From: Streptomyces sp. ADI96-02
GTDB taxonomy: Bacteria; Actinomycetota; Actinomycetes; Streptomycetales; Streptomycetaceae
Direction of reading: 5' to 3'
Length of the DNA stretch: 64,000 nucleotides
Assembly (NCBI RefSeq): GCF_003846185.1
Contig: NZ_ML123034.1
Location: 4,705,587 to 4,769,586, forward strand
Position numbers and translations under genes: made by a program. The notes under the pieces were generated by a model. That model was not told where the DNA came from. It was given only the letters and a program-made list of their open reading frames with translations, and did no database searches. How positions within the stretch are numbered: position 1 is the stretch's first letter; every line of letters starts with the position of its first letter. Below, piece after piece: positions 43,629-52,571 of this stretch.

Positions 43629-44976
43629 CGAGCGCACGCAGCCGTACGCGGGCGACGCCCCGCGCGTACGGACGGGCCCTCGCCACGCGGCCCCCAGGAA
43701 GTCGCTGCTGACGAAGCTCCACCTGCCCAGCGGCAAGAAGGCGTTCGCGCTCGCCGCGATGCCGACCGCGGTCTTCGTGGGCATGGGGCTCACGCCCAGA
43801 CTCGCCCTGGCCGACGGCAACCCGGACCTCCCCTTCGCACCGGGACCGTGCGTCACCCGGTCCGACGAGCCGAGCGCGAGCGAATCGCCCGAGCCGACCC
43901 CGTCCCCGTCGGCCACGGCGAAGGACGAGGAGCCCGGCAGGGGCGACCCGCCCGCCCCGACCCCCTCGGCCGGCGAAACGACCCCGGATCCCTCGGCGGC
44001 GTCAGGGGCCGGCCAGGACCCGGCCGGTGGGAAACGGACCGACGCGAAGGCGGGTGGCGCGAAGGAGGGTGGCGCCGCCGCGGACCGGGCGGCACGGTCC
44101 GCGAAGGAGCAGCCCGCCGAGACCCCGTCGCCGACCGAGTCGAGGAACCCGCTCGACCCGCTCGGGCTCGGCGACGCCCTCAAGGACCTCTTCGACGGGC
44201 CGGACGAGGACGAGGGCGAGGACAAGGCCGGGGCCGAGGAACCGTCGACCCCGTCCCCGAGCCCCACGACCCCGTCCCCGGCCCTTTCCCCGGCCCCGTC
44301 CGAGCGGCCGAAGGCCCCGGCCGAGGACCCGGCCGGCAAGGCGAAGGAGACCTCCGACCGGACGGCCGACGCCATCCGCGAGGCGGCCGAGAAGGCGGGC
44401 GCGGACGTCGAGGAACTCGACGAGGACGTCAAGGGACTCGACCCCAGGAAGGACGAGGACATCCCGGACGGCGCCAAGCCCCGCTTCCCCTGCCCCGAGC
44501 CCGACCCGGACGCGCTCGCCGCAGCCGAACTGGAGCCCGGCATCCCGCTGTTGCCGAGCGACCCGTGGATCCTCGAATCATCGAAGCTGACCCTCAAGGG
44601 CCTGGACTACAAAGGCATCGTCGAGGTGAAGAAGGCGGACGGCAGCATCAAGAAGGCGCTGAAGTTCACCGCCACCTCCATCGACATCGACGACCTCCAC
44701 CAGCTCACCACAGGACCGGCGGGCACGACGGGCCACGTGCGGTCGAGGCCCGGTTCCACCTCGGAGATCCGCAACGGCACGGTGACGATGTACACGGAGG
44801 AGCTGAAGGGCAACCTCCTGGGGTTCCTCCCGATCACCTTCAGCCCCGAGAGCCCGCCGCCGTTGAACCTGCCGTTCGTGTGGTTCACCAAGGTCAAGGT
44901 GACCCAGGCCGGACAGTTCGGCGGCACGCTCACCGTCCCGGGCCTGCGGAACTACCTCGACGGGGGCGACGCGTAG
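43618..44976 (+). CDS. Secreted protein with long Pro/Ser/Glu linker and C-terminal beta domain
   Basis: A 452-residue protein. A hydrophobic N-terminal segment about 41-66 (FALAAMPTAVFVGMGL, ending LALADG) acts as signal or anchor. Residues about 75-295 are low-complexity Pro/Ser/Glu/Lys sequence with a charged helical stretch (TADAIREAAEKAGADVEELDEDV). The last about 150 residues form a beta-rich domain (SKLTLKGLDYKGIVEVKKADGS, RNGTVTMYTEELKGNLLGFLPITF, VTQAGQFGGTLTVPGL) recalling the DUF6230 protein. The GTG start overlaps the DUF6114 gene, so translation is coupled. Relatives are sometimes misnamed HypF. Function unknown. Confidence 0.8.
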   Translation: MSGDERTQPYAGDAPRVRTGPRHAAPRKSLLTKLHLPSGKKAFALAAMPTAVFVGMGLTPRLALADGNPDLPFAPGPCVTRSDEPSASESPEPTPSPSATAKDEEPGRGDPPAPTPSAGETTPDPSAASGAGQDPAGGKRTDAKAGGAKEGGAAADRAARSAKEQPAETPSPTESRNPLDPLGLGDALKDLFDGPDEDEGEDKAGAEEPSTPSPSPTTPSPALSPAPSERPKAPAEDPAGKAKETSDRTADAIREAAEKAGADVEELDEDVKGLDPRKDEDIPDGAKPRFPCPEPDPDALAAAELEPGIPLLPSDPWILESSKLTLKGLDYKGIVEVKKADGSIKKALKFTATSIDIDDLHQLTTGPAGTTGHVRSRPGSTSEIRNGTVTMYTEELKGNLLGFLPITFSPESPPPLNLPFVWFTKVKVTQAGQFGGTLTVPGLRNYLDGGDA

Positions 44977-45294
44977 CGCCTGTCCTCGCGGGCCGCACCA
45001 GCACGCGAAGCTCCTGGCGGACACGGGTGACCTCGGTCGCGTACCCGTTGGCCAGGAGCTTCGTCGTGGCGCGGGAGGTTCCGGCTCCCGATCGGCGCCC
45101 CGGCCCGGAAGCGGCCCGGCGTACGGACACTCTTCCCGCGAACGGCTCCGTGGCATGCTGGCAGGCACGCACACCGTCGACAGGCAGGACGCCCCCCACT
45201 GAGCAGCGCACCCGGCCCCGGCCGTCCCGCAGCACGTTCCCGAGGTCGCGACATCGCGACCGACCGGCTGCCCGCGGCGGCCCCGGCCCTCCAA
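44977..45294. other. 318-bp gap with a long hairpin
   Basis: Apart from the hairpin at 45,006-45,063 I see only sequence leading to the AraC gene, whose real start could lie upstream of the GTG at 45,295, since the frame is open but lacks ATG, GTG or TTG there. Confidence 0.5.
45006..45063 (+). terminator. Long hairpin after the DUF6230 cassette
   Basis: A perfect 13-bp stem (45,006-45,018 with 45,051-45,063) encloses a 32-nt loop with an inner ACGGGT/ACCCGT pairing (45,022-45,027 and 45,043-45,048). Confidence 0.6.
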
Positions 45295-46119
45295 GTGATC
45301 CTCTTCGAGGGCGACACGTTCACCGACGAGGCGTGCCCGGTCCCCAGCCCGCACCGGCACGAGTTCCACGAGTTGTTCTGGACGAGGAGCGGAGAGGGCC
45401 GGCACCTTCTCGACGGGGAGCGGGCCACGGTCACGGCGAACACCCTGATGCTGACCGGCAGGGGGCAGATCCACCGCTTCGAGATGGCGCGGAACCTCTT
45501 CGGGGCGGTCATCCGCTTCGGCGGCGAGCTCCTGCACGGGCCCGGCTCGCTCCCGGACTTCGGCCACCTGTTCGTGGGGCACGGCATCCTCACGGTCGAC
45601 GTGCCACCACCGGACACCGAGCGCCTCGACGCGGTGGTCCGCGCGCTCGCCGCGGAGACCCGGCAGGCGGTGGAGGCGCACAGCACGGACGTCCACCGGT
45701 ACCTCCTCATGACCCTGCTGGCGTGGGCCGAACGCTGGAGCGTCCAGGACCCGTTCCTGCGGCACGAGGCTCCGGCGGACATCCGGCTCGCCAGGCGCTT
45801 CGCCGACGTACTCGAACGCGACTTCACCCGGCACCACGACGTGGGCCACTACGCGCGCGAACTGGACGTCTCGTCCGGCACGTTGTGGCGGGCCCTGTCC
45901 CGCGCGCGAGGCCGTCCGCCCCGGACGCTGATCACCGAACGCGTGATGCTGGAGGCGGCCCGTCTGCTGCGCTTCACCGACATGCCTGTCGGGGCGATAT
46001 CCGAAAAAGTCGGCGTTCAGGACCAGTTGTACTTCTCGCGCGCATTCAAGAACCGCTACGGCGAAGCGCCGCTCGCCTACCGGACGCGCCTCCACGGCGG
46101 CGACGGCGGAGGCGCTTGA
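45295..46119 (+). CDS. AraC-family transcriptional regulator
   Basis: A 274-residue regulator with an N-terminal cupin sensing domain (PHRHEFHELFWTRSG, with the metal- or ligand-type His pair) and a C-terminal double helix-turn-helix (DVGHYARELDVSSGTLWRALSRARG; MPVGAISEKVGVQDQLYFSRAFKNRYG). The listed GTG has no ribosome site; an upstream non-standard start is possible. It is convergent with an orphan solute-binding protein gene, and a strong shared terminator separates them. The target is unknown. Confidence 0.85.
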   Translation: MILFEGDTFTDEACPVPSPHRHEFHELFWTRSGEGRHLLDGERATVTANTLMLTGRGQIHRFEMARNLFGAVIRFGGELLHGPGSLPDFGHLFVGHGILTVDVPPPDTERLDAVVRALAAETRQAVEAHSTDVHRYLLMTLLAWAERWSVQDPFLRHEAPADIRLARRFADVLERDFTRHHDVGHYARELDVSSGTLWRALSRARGRPPRTLITERVMLEAARLLRFTDMPVGAISEKVGVQDQLYFSRAFKNRYGEAPLAYRTRLHGGDGGGA

Positions 46120-46162
46120 CCGCGCCCGCCCCTCCGCCGGGGCTGTCGGGCGTCGAGCCGTA

Positions 46163-46200
46163 CGGGGCCGCCGGACCGGAGAGCGGTCACGGCGGCCCCG
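46163..46200. terminator. Strong bidirectional hairpin
   Basis: A 16-bp stem with one bulged A (arms from 46,163 and to 46,200) and a 5-nt loop between convergent AraC and binding-protein genes. Confidence 0.8.
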
Positions 46201-46206
46201 CACCGG

Positions 46207-47349
46207 TCAGGCTCCGGGGTGCAGCCCCAGCCGGCCGGGCGTCGGGTCGCCCTCGACCTCGCCGAAGTACAGGGCGAAGGTCTGCTTCCAGCGCTCCACC
46301 GCCGCCCGGTCCGCCATGAACTCCGGGAAGCCGTCCACATGGGCGTTGGGGTACGTCCAGATCGGCCTCAGGCCGGCCGGGGGAGTGACGTCGGTGCGCA
46401 CGGACCAGCCGTTGAAGGAGCTCTTCTGCCGCTCGGCGGACAGCTGCCAGTTGAGGAACAGCTTGGCCGCCGCGGGGCGCTCGGCCTGTCTGAGGATGGC
46501 CATGCGCTGGCCCCACGCCATGAACGGATGGCCGTCGGCGATCGCGAACGTCGCGGGTGAGGAGGGCGAGGGGACCGCCGAACCCGAGGTGCCGATGCCG
46601 ATCGCCTTGTCCCGTGAGCGGACGGCGTTCGCCGGTGTGTGGCTGCCCCGCGCGAACCGGACGTCCTGCGCGGCCAGTTCGGCCACCCACGTCCAGCCGT
46701 AGGTCCGGGCGTAGAGGGAGTAGAGGTACAGGACGGCGTCATCGTCGTGCGGGTAGGACGAGGCGATCTCGCCCTTCCATTTCGGGTCGACCAGATCCAG
46801 CGGGCTCAGAGGCGAGTCCGTGCCCGCCGCCGCGTTGTCGTAGAGGAAGCTGAAGGCCAATACCGCGCCCGCCACCCAGGCGCCCTCCGGGTCCTTGAAC
46901 GATTGGTGGACCTTCGAGAATCCGGCGGGCCGGTAAGGGAGCAGCCGCCCCTGCCGCTTCCATCTGACGAAGTCCTGCAAGGTCTGCAGTTGTACGACGT
47001 CGGGGACCAGGGTGTCGGTGGCGAACTGGTTGTCGAGGCGGACGTCGTGGAATTTGCTGTAGTCGACGACCAGCGTCAGGTCGATGCCGGGGAAGCGGGC
47101 CTGGAAGGCCGCCTTGGTGCTGTCCTGCTGGGTCGGGGTGTCGCCGCCGGCGTAGACGACGAGCTTGCCGCCTTCGTCCAGGGCGGCTCGATGGAGCTCG
47201 TCGAGGGTGCGCGTCTCCTCACGGCCGGCGGCCGGTCGAGAGGCGGTGGCCGCGGAAACGGGGTGGCTGGTGGTGCCGGTGATGCCGAGAGCGGCGGCGG
47301 CGCCGGCTCCCGTGGTGAGGACACGTCGTCTGCTGGGGAAGCCGGACAT
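46207..47349 (-). CDS. Orphan extracellular solute-binding protein, Tat-exported
   Basis: A 380-residue periplasmic-binding-protein fold of the AfuA/FbpA-like (iron or small-molecule) class. The N-terminus carries a twin-arginine signal (SRRRVLTTGAGAAAALG, residues 6-22). The mature part shows KLVVYAGGDTPTQQDSTKAAFQARFPGIDLT and later DLVDPKWKGEIASSYP and AKLFLNWQLSAERQ, which match the family fold. No permease or ATPase gene is near, so it either feeds a transporter encoded elsewhere or has another role. AAAGG lies 7 nt before the ATG at 47,349. The ligand is unknown. Confidence 0.87.
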   Translation of the reverse strand: MSGFPSRRRVLTTGAGAAAALGITGTTSHPVSAATASRPAAGREETRTLDELHRAALDEGGKLVVYAGGDTPTQQDSTKAAFQARFPGIDLTLVVDYSKFHDVRLDNQFATDTLVPDVVQLQTLQDFVRWKRQGRLLPYRPAGFSKVHQSFKDPEGAWVAGAVLAFSFLYDNAAAGTDSPLSPLDLVDPKWKGEIASSYPHDDDAVLYLYSLYARTYGWTWVAELAAQDVRFARGSHTPANAVRSRDKAIGIGTSGSAVPSPSSPATFAIADGHPFMAWGQRMAILRQAERPAAAKLFLNWQLSAERQKSSFNGWSVRTDVTPPAGLRPIWTYPNAHVDGFPEFMADRAAVERWKQTFALYFGEVEGDPTPGRLGLHPGA

Positions 47350-47748
47350 GCTGAGACCTTTCTGCGAGGGGCTTGAGGACGCCGGAGCCGGGCCCGGGCG
47401 TCCGCGCCCGGCGGGCGGCCTGTGCGGCAACGGCCCGCATTCCGAGGGGAATCCGGTCCCTTCGGCTGCCTCCATCCTCACAGCGCCTTCCGGTGGTCCG
47501 CCATGGAGCGGTATCGCGACTGTATGGACCTTTCACGCACCGGGGCGGCGTCTGCTCCGGTGCGCTCCGCAGGGCCGAACCCTCATCATCACGATTCCTT
47601 CACGCGGTCTTCCCAGTCGTGGACATGACGAATAGGGTGATCGGGCTGTGGCCGTCCGGCCCTGCGCGCGGACGTCGGGGGATCGGCCGCAGTGTGGTTC
47701 CTCCCGTGTGTTCGCGCAGGTGAACTCCCGTGAGGAATCTGTACTTCC
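47350..47748. other. 399-bp divergent gap
   Basis: A possible -10, TAGGGT, is at 47,633-47,638 and would give the FG-GAP gene a leader of about 100 nt. GTGAAC at 47,720 is followed by a poor partner half-site. I see no gene or strong hairpin. Confidence 0.5.
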
Positions 47749-48672
47749 ATGTTCGGACCATCCAGCCGTGCGATACGGCGAGCGGCGGTGTGCGCCGCGG
47801 GCCTGGCGGTCGCCGCGCTGGCCGTCGGTACGGCAGCCGCCCTGCCCCATGCGCCCTGGGCCGCCGCGCCCGCCTCCGCCGACCGGGCGGCCCCGCGTGC
47901 GGCGGCAGCCGTCGCCGCCGCCGGCCCCCGTACGCTTCCCCTCCTCGGCCGCAAGGCCAACGGCCGGCTCTACGACTACGAGCCCAACGGCACCGGCGGG
48001 GTGAAGGCGGCCGTCGACCTGGGCGGGGGCTTCGCCGACGCCACCGCGCTGGTCCAGGCGGGGCACTCCGAGAACGGTGCGGGCACGGACCTGTACTTCC
48101 GGATGGGCAAGACCCTCTACTACACCGCCGAGCGCGGCAACGACACCAAGGTCGTCGGCAGCGGCTGGGACATCTACAACCTGCTGATGTCGCCCGGCAG
48201 TCTGGGCGGCACCACCCACGACGACATCGTGGCACGCGACGCCGCCGGAGCCCTCTGGCTCTACCCGGGCAAGGCCGACGGCACGCTCGCCGCGCGCATC
48301 AGGATCGGGACGGCGGGGTGGAACGGCATGGACCTCCTGGCCGGCCGCGGCGACTACACCGGTGACGGCAGGACCGACCTGATCGCCCGTTCCACCACCG
48401 GGACCCTCTACCTCTACCCGGGCACCGGAAACGCCACCGCGGACGCCGCGTTCGCCCCCCGGGTGACCGTCGGCACCGCCTGGGGGACCACCGCGTACAA
48501 GACGCTCGTCTCGGTGGGCGACGGCAACGGCGACGGCAAGGCCGACCTGATCGGGGTCGACCCGGCGGGCGCGCTGTGGCTCTTCAAGGGCACCGGCAAG
48601 GCGAGCGCGCCCTTCGAGGCCCGTACGCAGATCGGCTCCAGCGGCTGGACGGCCTTCAACACCCTTTTCTGA
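47749..48672 (+). CDS. Secreted FG-GAP/VCBS-repeat protein
   Basis: A 307-residue exported protein: signal peptide about 1-42 (AVCAAGLAVAALAVGTAAAL), then a seven-bladed beta-propeller type domain made of repeats. At least two contain calcium-binding loops (GDYTGDGRTDLIAR, GDGNGDGKADLIG) and the others are weaker. The repeats often read TLYLYPGTG or ALWLFKGTG. Such propellers bind sugars or proteins at the surface. GAGGA lies 12 nt before the ATG. It ends 62 bp before the toxin-like gene on the same strand, so co-transcription is possible. Confidence 0.85.
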   Translation: MFGPSSRAIRRAAVCAAGLAVAALAVGTAAALPHAPWAAAPASADRAAPRAAAAVAAAGPRTLPLLGRKANGRLYDYEPNGTGGVKAAVDLGGGFADATALVQAGHSENGAGTDLYFRMGKTLYYTAERGNDTKVVGSGWDIYNLLMSPGSLGGTTHDDIVARDAAGALWLYPGKADGTLAARIRIGTAGWNGMDLLAGRGDYTGDGRTDLIARSTTGTLYLYPGTGNATADAAFAPRVTVGTAWGTTAYKTLVSVGDGNGDGKADLIGVDPAGALWLFKGTGKASAPFEARTQIGSSGWTAFNTLF

Positions 48673-48734
48673 CAGCGCCGTTCGAGCCCCCAGCCCTCTC
48701 CTCCATCCTCTTCAGCCGATCGGTCGTCCCACGC

Positions 48735-51700
48735 ATGCACATGAATCCATCGCCCGGCAGACGCCGCCCCCGCGGCAGTTGGTCGCGGCTGCTCACCACC
48801 ACCGCCCTGGCCACCGCGCTCACCGTCGTGGTCACCGGCAACCCACTGCCCCCGCCGCCCGCCGAGCGGATCGAACTCGCCGCCGTCCCGGAGACATCCG
48901 GCTACGACCTGGACGCCGCCGCCGAGACACGCGCCGAGCAGTGCCTGCTCAACCTCATGCTCCGCAAGGGCGGCCAGGAGCTCAAGGCCGTCTCCCGCGC
49001 CGGGCTGAGCGGCACCGACGAGGATCTGCACCGGGCCGCCGAGAGCGAGTACTGGTACGACGGCAAGACCCCGCTGGCCGTCGCGTTCGCCAAGGACAAG
49101 GCGTGGACGGACGCCAAGGGCGACGAACTGTGGGGCCGTGACGCGGTCTGGGAGAAGTCCCTGGCCATCCCGGCGCAGACCACGCCGCCCGGCTACACGG
49201 TCACCGGCTTCGAATGGGTCGAGAGCGACGACAACCCGTTCAACACGACGGGCCTGCTCAGCTGGCTCGACGGCGAGTACTGGAAGTCCGAGTACGACCT
49301 CTACCACGAGGACCAGACGCCCCTCGCCAGCCAGGAGTCGGTGAACGCGGTCAACGCGATCGCCGCGCAGCGCTACTCCGAGGACCGGCACGAGGACTAC
49401 GAGGACCTCAGCGCCCTCGACGACATGACCTTCATGCACCCGATGTACGCGGACGACGCGCGCATCTTCCTCCAGCACGGCGGCTTCCCGACCTCGGCCC
49501 CCGCGCCGGACAGCATGGAGTTCCGGGTCGACGTCGAGGCGCTGAAGTCCCGCTTCGCGTCCTGCGCCACCGAGAACCCGCCGGACCCGCACAAGGTCCT
49601 GACGGACGAGGTCGTCGTCGCGTCGACCGAGTGGCAGGCGGAGCTCGCGGGGCAGAAGGCGCAGCGCGAAGCGATCATGGCGGCCGAGGCGAAGGCGTCG
49701 CGCCACCTGACCGTCGCCACCCAGGCGCTGGGCGAGGCGCTGGGGCAGTCGATCATCGCCGCCCGGCTCACCGACTGGCAGGCGTACTGGCTGAAGCAGT
49801 CGCCGAGCAGCACGATGTTCTACCCGACCGCGGCGGAGTTCGCCAAGGTCAAGGCGGACATCGAGACCGCCCGCGCCCGTGCGCAGGGCCGGGTCTTCGT
49901 GGCCTCCCGGGCCTCGCTCGCCGCGCAGGACGAAGCCGTACGGGCGGAGAGCGCCAAGCAGGCGGCGTACACCGTCGCCGACACCGCCGGGCTGCCGCGC
50001 GGTCGCGGTCTGATGTACGGCCAGCAGGGCGTCCAGGTCGCCAAGGCGTCGGCCGCCGCCGCCCTGGCGGTGTCCAAGGCTGCCGAGACCGCGGCGAACG
50101 CGACGCGCGCCTCGGCGGCCGACAGCAAGACGCTGATGGCGCTCGCCGAGACCCAGGCGCACGCCTCGAAGGCCGAGTTCCGCCGCAAGGCGGCGGAGGA
50201 GGCCGAGGCCCAGGCCAAGGCCGCCGCCGAGGGCGCGGCGCTCCAGGCGAAGCTGGCGGCGGAGAACGCCACCCGGGCGAAGGCAGCTCAGGCCAAGGCG
50301 GAGGCGGCGGAGGCCGCGGCGAAGACCGCCGCCGCCGACGCGAAGGCCAAGCGCGCGACGGCGGAGGCCGAACGCGACACCGCCGCAGCCGAGCGCCGTC
50401 GCGCCGACGCCGAGCGGGCCAAGGCCGACGCCGCCGAGAAGCGGGCGGTGCAGGAACGGGCCTCGGCCGCGACCGCCCTGTCCGCCGCGAAGACGGCGGG
50501 GGAGACGGCGGACGCCAGGAGCGACGACGCCGTACAGGCTTCGGTGCGGGCCCTGGAGGCCCGGGACGCGGCCCTGGCCGCCGAACAGAACAAGCAGGCC
50601 AAGGAGGCGCGCGCCCGCGCACTGGAGTCGGCCGCCGCCGCGGCCGAGGGCACCTCCGCCGCCACGGAGACCCGGCAGGCCGCCACGGAGGCCCGGTCGG
50701 CCGCCGACGCGGCGGCCGGGCACGCCTCCGCCGCACGGTCGGCGGCGAACGACGCGACCACCGCGTCGATCGCCGCGCGTGCCGCCGCCACCAGGTCGGA
50801 GGGTGCGGCGGCCCGGTCGCAGGCCGCCGCCGACGGCGCCGCCGCCGCGGCGGCCAGGACCGGCGCGGCCGTGAAGAAGGCGCACGCCGCCGCGGCCGAG
50901 GCCATCGACGCCTCGGAGGCCGCCGCGCAGAACGTGGTCAGGGCGGAGGCGCTGGCGAAGGAGGCCGCCGCGAAGGCGGTCAAGGCCCGGCAGGACGCGG
51001 CCGCGGCGAAGAGCGAGGCGATCCTGGCCCAGGCCGCGTCGATCCGTACCGCCGGATTCGCCTACGCCACGGCCCAGGCGGCCGTCGCGGCCCGCGACTC
51101 CGCGGCCCAGGTCATCCAGCCCGCCAACGACGCGATCGAGCTGGGCTCGCCCTACCAGGACACCGACTCCTCGGCCGGTCTCGCCGTGCTGACCGGTCAG
51201 GCGTCGAAGACGCTCGCCGAGCAGCAGGCGGCGCTCGCCAAGGCCAAGGCGGACCAGGCGAAGAAGGCCGCGGTCGAGGCGGCGGCGCTCGCGGCGAAGG
51301 CGTCCGCCGACGCCAAGGCCGCTGCCGAGGCCGCGGCCCGCGCCGCGGACTGGGCGGCGAAGGCCGCCGCGTCCCTGGAGCAGGCCCGCGCGTCGGCCGC
51401 CGAGGCCGCGAAGGCCGCGGACGCGGCGCGCAGGGCCGAGGCGAACACCGTCGAGTACGACCGGCAGGCCAACGAGGACGCACTCGCCGCGAAGGTCGCG
51501 GCCGGGCAGGCCGCCGAGGAGGCTTCCGCCGCCTCGGCCTCGGCCACGGAGGCGGAGAAGGACGCCGCCGGAGCCCGCAGCGCTGCCTCGGCAGCCGAAG
51601 CGGACGCGGACACGGCCGACTCCGTCGCCACCGCCGCCGAACAGGACGCGGTGGTCGCCGAGGGCGCGGCGGCCGACGCCGTGAACTACGCCACCGAGGC

Positions 51701-52571
51701 CGACCGGGCCGCCGACCGGGCGGAGGAGGAGCAGCGCCTGCGGGACGCGGAGGCCCGCGAGAAGCGCGTCGAGGCCGGATCGGTGGACACCGGACCGGAG
51801 TTGGGCGCCGACGACGAGGCGTTGCTGATGGCCGCCTGCGGCCAGGTGTGCGTGGACGAGTTCCGCGCCGCCAAGGCGCTGGCGGGCCAGGACGTCCTGG
51901 ACTGGGTCGTCGCCAACGGCGGCCAGGTCCTGATCGACCTGGTGGGCTGGAACGACGCCAAGGAGTGCTTCACCAAGGGCGACGTCGAGGGCTGCCTGTG
52001 GACGCTCGTCAACGCGGTGAGCTTCGTCGCGCTCGTCGGCAAGATCCCCGCCGTCACCAGCGCCGTCATCAAGATCGGCGGCGGCATCGCGAAGTTCCTC
52101 GACAAGTCCGTGACCGCCAAGCACACGCTGGACCGGCTGCGGAAGGTCATCGAGCAGACGAAGAAGGCCGGATCGGGGGCGTCCTGCCTGCTCGGCCTCG
52201 CCGGTGACCTGGCGGGATTCGCGACGGGTCGGGCCTCGGGGCCGTCCCTGCGCGCCGTCGCCGAGAAGCCCTCGGTCTGCATGCGGTCCGCGATCGGCGA
52301 TGACTCGGCGCTGATCTCCGCCGCGCAGGAGGCCACCAAGAACCAGAAGCTCCAGGTGGACTTCGATAACATGTTCGCCCAGCTCAAGCAGGGCAACATG
52401 CCGGGCGGCGAGTACAAGAGCCTCACCGGCACCGGCATCATCTACTTCCGTTCGCGCAAGGGCGCCCGGCTCTTCGTCAAGAAGGCGGAGGACGGCTGGC
52501 TGGTCGTGGCCAAGGCCGACAAGGGGAACGAGGACAAGGTCATCAAGCGGTTGAGGAAGATCTATGGGTGA
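48735..52571 (+). CDS. Giant secreted Ala-rich coiled-coil protein with C-terminal polymorphic-toxin-like module
   Basis: A 1,278-residue protein. A signal peptide covers about 14-35 (SWSRLLTTTALATALTVVV). Residues about 55-330 are globular. About 330-1,010 is extremely Ala-rich coiled coil (AAAEA/KAAA-type heptads) that could span the wall. From 1,017 composition changes: a Cys-containing pre-toxin-like region (MAACGQVCVDEF, then ECFTKGDVEGC) is followed by a hydrophobic helix pair at about 1,086-1,120 (LVNAVSFVALVGKIPAV). The last about 75 residues form a small basic domain (SLTGTGIIYFRSRKG, RLFVKKAEDGWLVVAKAD, KVIKRLRKIYG) that looks like a RelE/ParE-type or related toxin fold. The small gene overlapping its end is a likely immunity gene. 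The toxin call is an inference. Confidence 0.78.
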   Translation: MHMNPSPGRRRPRGSWSRLLTTTALATALTVVVTGNPLPPPPAERIELAAVPETSGYDLDAAAETRAEQCLLNLMLRKGGQELKAVSRAGLSGTDEDLHRAAESEYWYDGKTPLAVAFAKDKAWTDAKGDELWGRDAVWEKSLAIPAQTTPPGYTVTGFEWVESDDNPFNTTGLLSWLDGEYWKSEYDLYHEDQTPLASQESVNAVNAIAAQRYSEDRHEDYEDLSALDDMTFMHPMYADDARIFLQHGGFPTSAPAPDSMEFRVDVEALKSRFASCATENPPDPHKVLTDEVVVASTEWQAELAGQKAQREAIMAAEAKASRHLTVATQALGEALGQSIIAARLTDWQAYWLKQSPSSTMFYPTAAEFAKVKADIETARARAQGRVFVASRASLAAQDEAVRAESAKQAAYTVADTAGLPRGRGLMYGQQGVQVAKASAAAALAVSKAAETAANATRASAADSKTLMALAETQAHASKAEFRRKAAEEAEAQAKAAAEGAALQAKLAAENATRAKAAQAKAEAAEAAAKTAAADAKAKRATAEAERDTAAAERRRADAERAKADAAEKRAVQERASAATALSAAKTAGETADARSDDAVQASVRALEARDAALAAEQNKQAKEARARALESAAAAAEGTSAATETRQAATEARSAADAAAGHASAARSAANDATTASIAARAAATRSEGAAARSQAAADGAAAAAARTGAAVKKAHAAAAEAIDASEAAAQNVVRAEALAKEAAAKAVKARQDAAAAKSEAILAQAASIRTAGFAYATAQAAVAARDSAAQVIQPANDAIELGSPYQDTDSSAGLAVLTGQASKTLAEQQAALAKAKADQAKKAAVEAAALAAKASADAKAAAEAAARAADWAAKAAASLEQARASAAEAAKAADAARRAEANTVEYDRQANEDALAAKVAAGQAAEEASAASASATEAEKDAAGARSAASAAEADADTADSVATAAEQDAVVAEGAAADAVNYATEADRAADRAEEEQRLRDAEAREKRVEAGSVDTGPELGADDEALLMAACGQVCVDEFRAAKALAGQDVLDWVVANGGQVLIDLVGWNDAKECFTKGDVEGCLWTLVNAVSFVALVGKIPAVTSAVIKIGGGIAKFLDKSVTAKHTLDRLRKVIEQTKKAGSGASCLLGLAGDLAGFATGRASGPSLRAVAEKPSVCMRSAIGDDSALISAAQEATKNQKLQVDFDNMFAQLKQGNMPGGEYKSLTGTGIIYFRSRKGARLFVKKAEDGWLVVAKADKGNEDKVIKRLRKIYG

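Noticed and set aside
43618..44976. Label of HypF-type hydrogenase maturation protein
   Set aside because: No acylphosphatase, zinc-finger or carbamoyltransferase motifs; the protein is exported and mostly low complexity.
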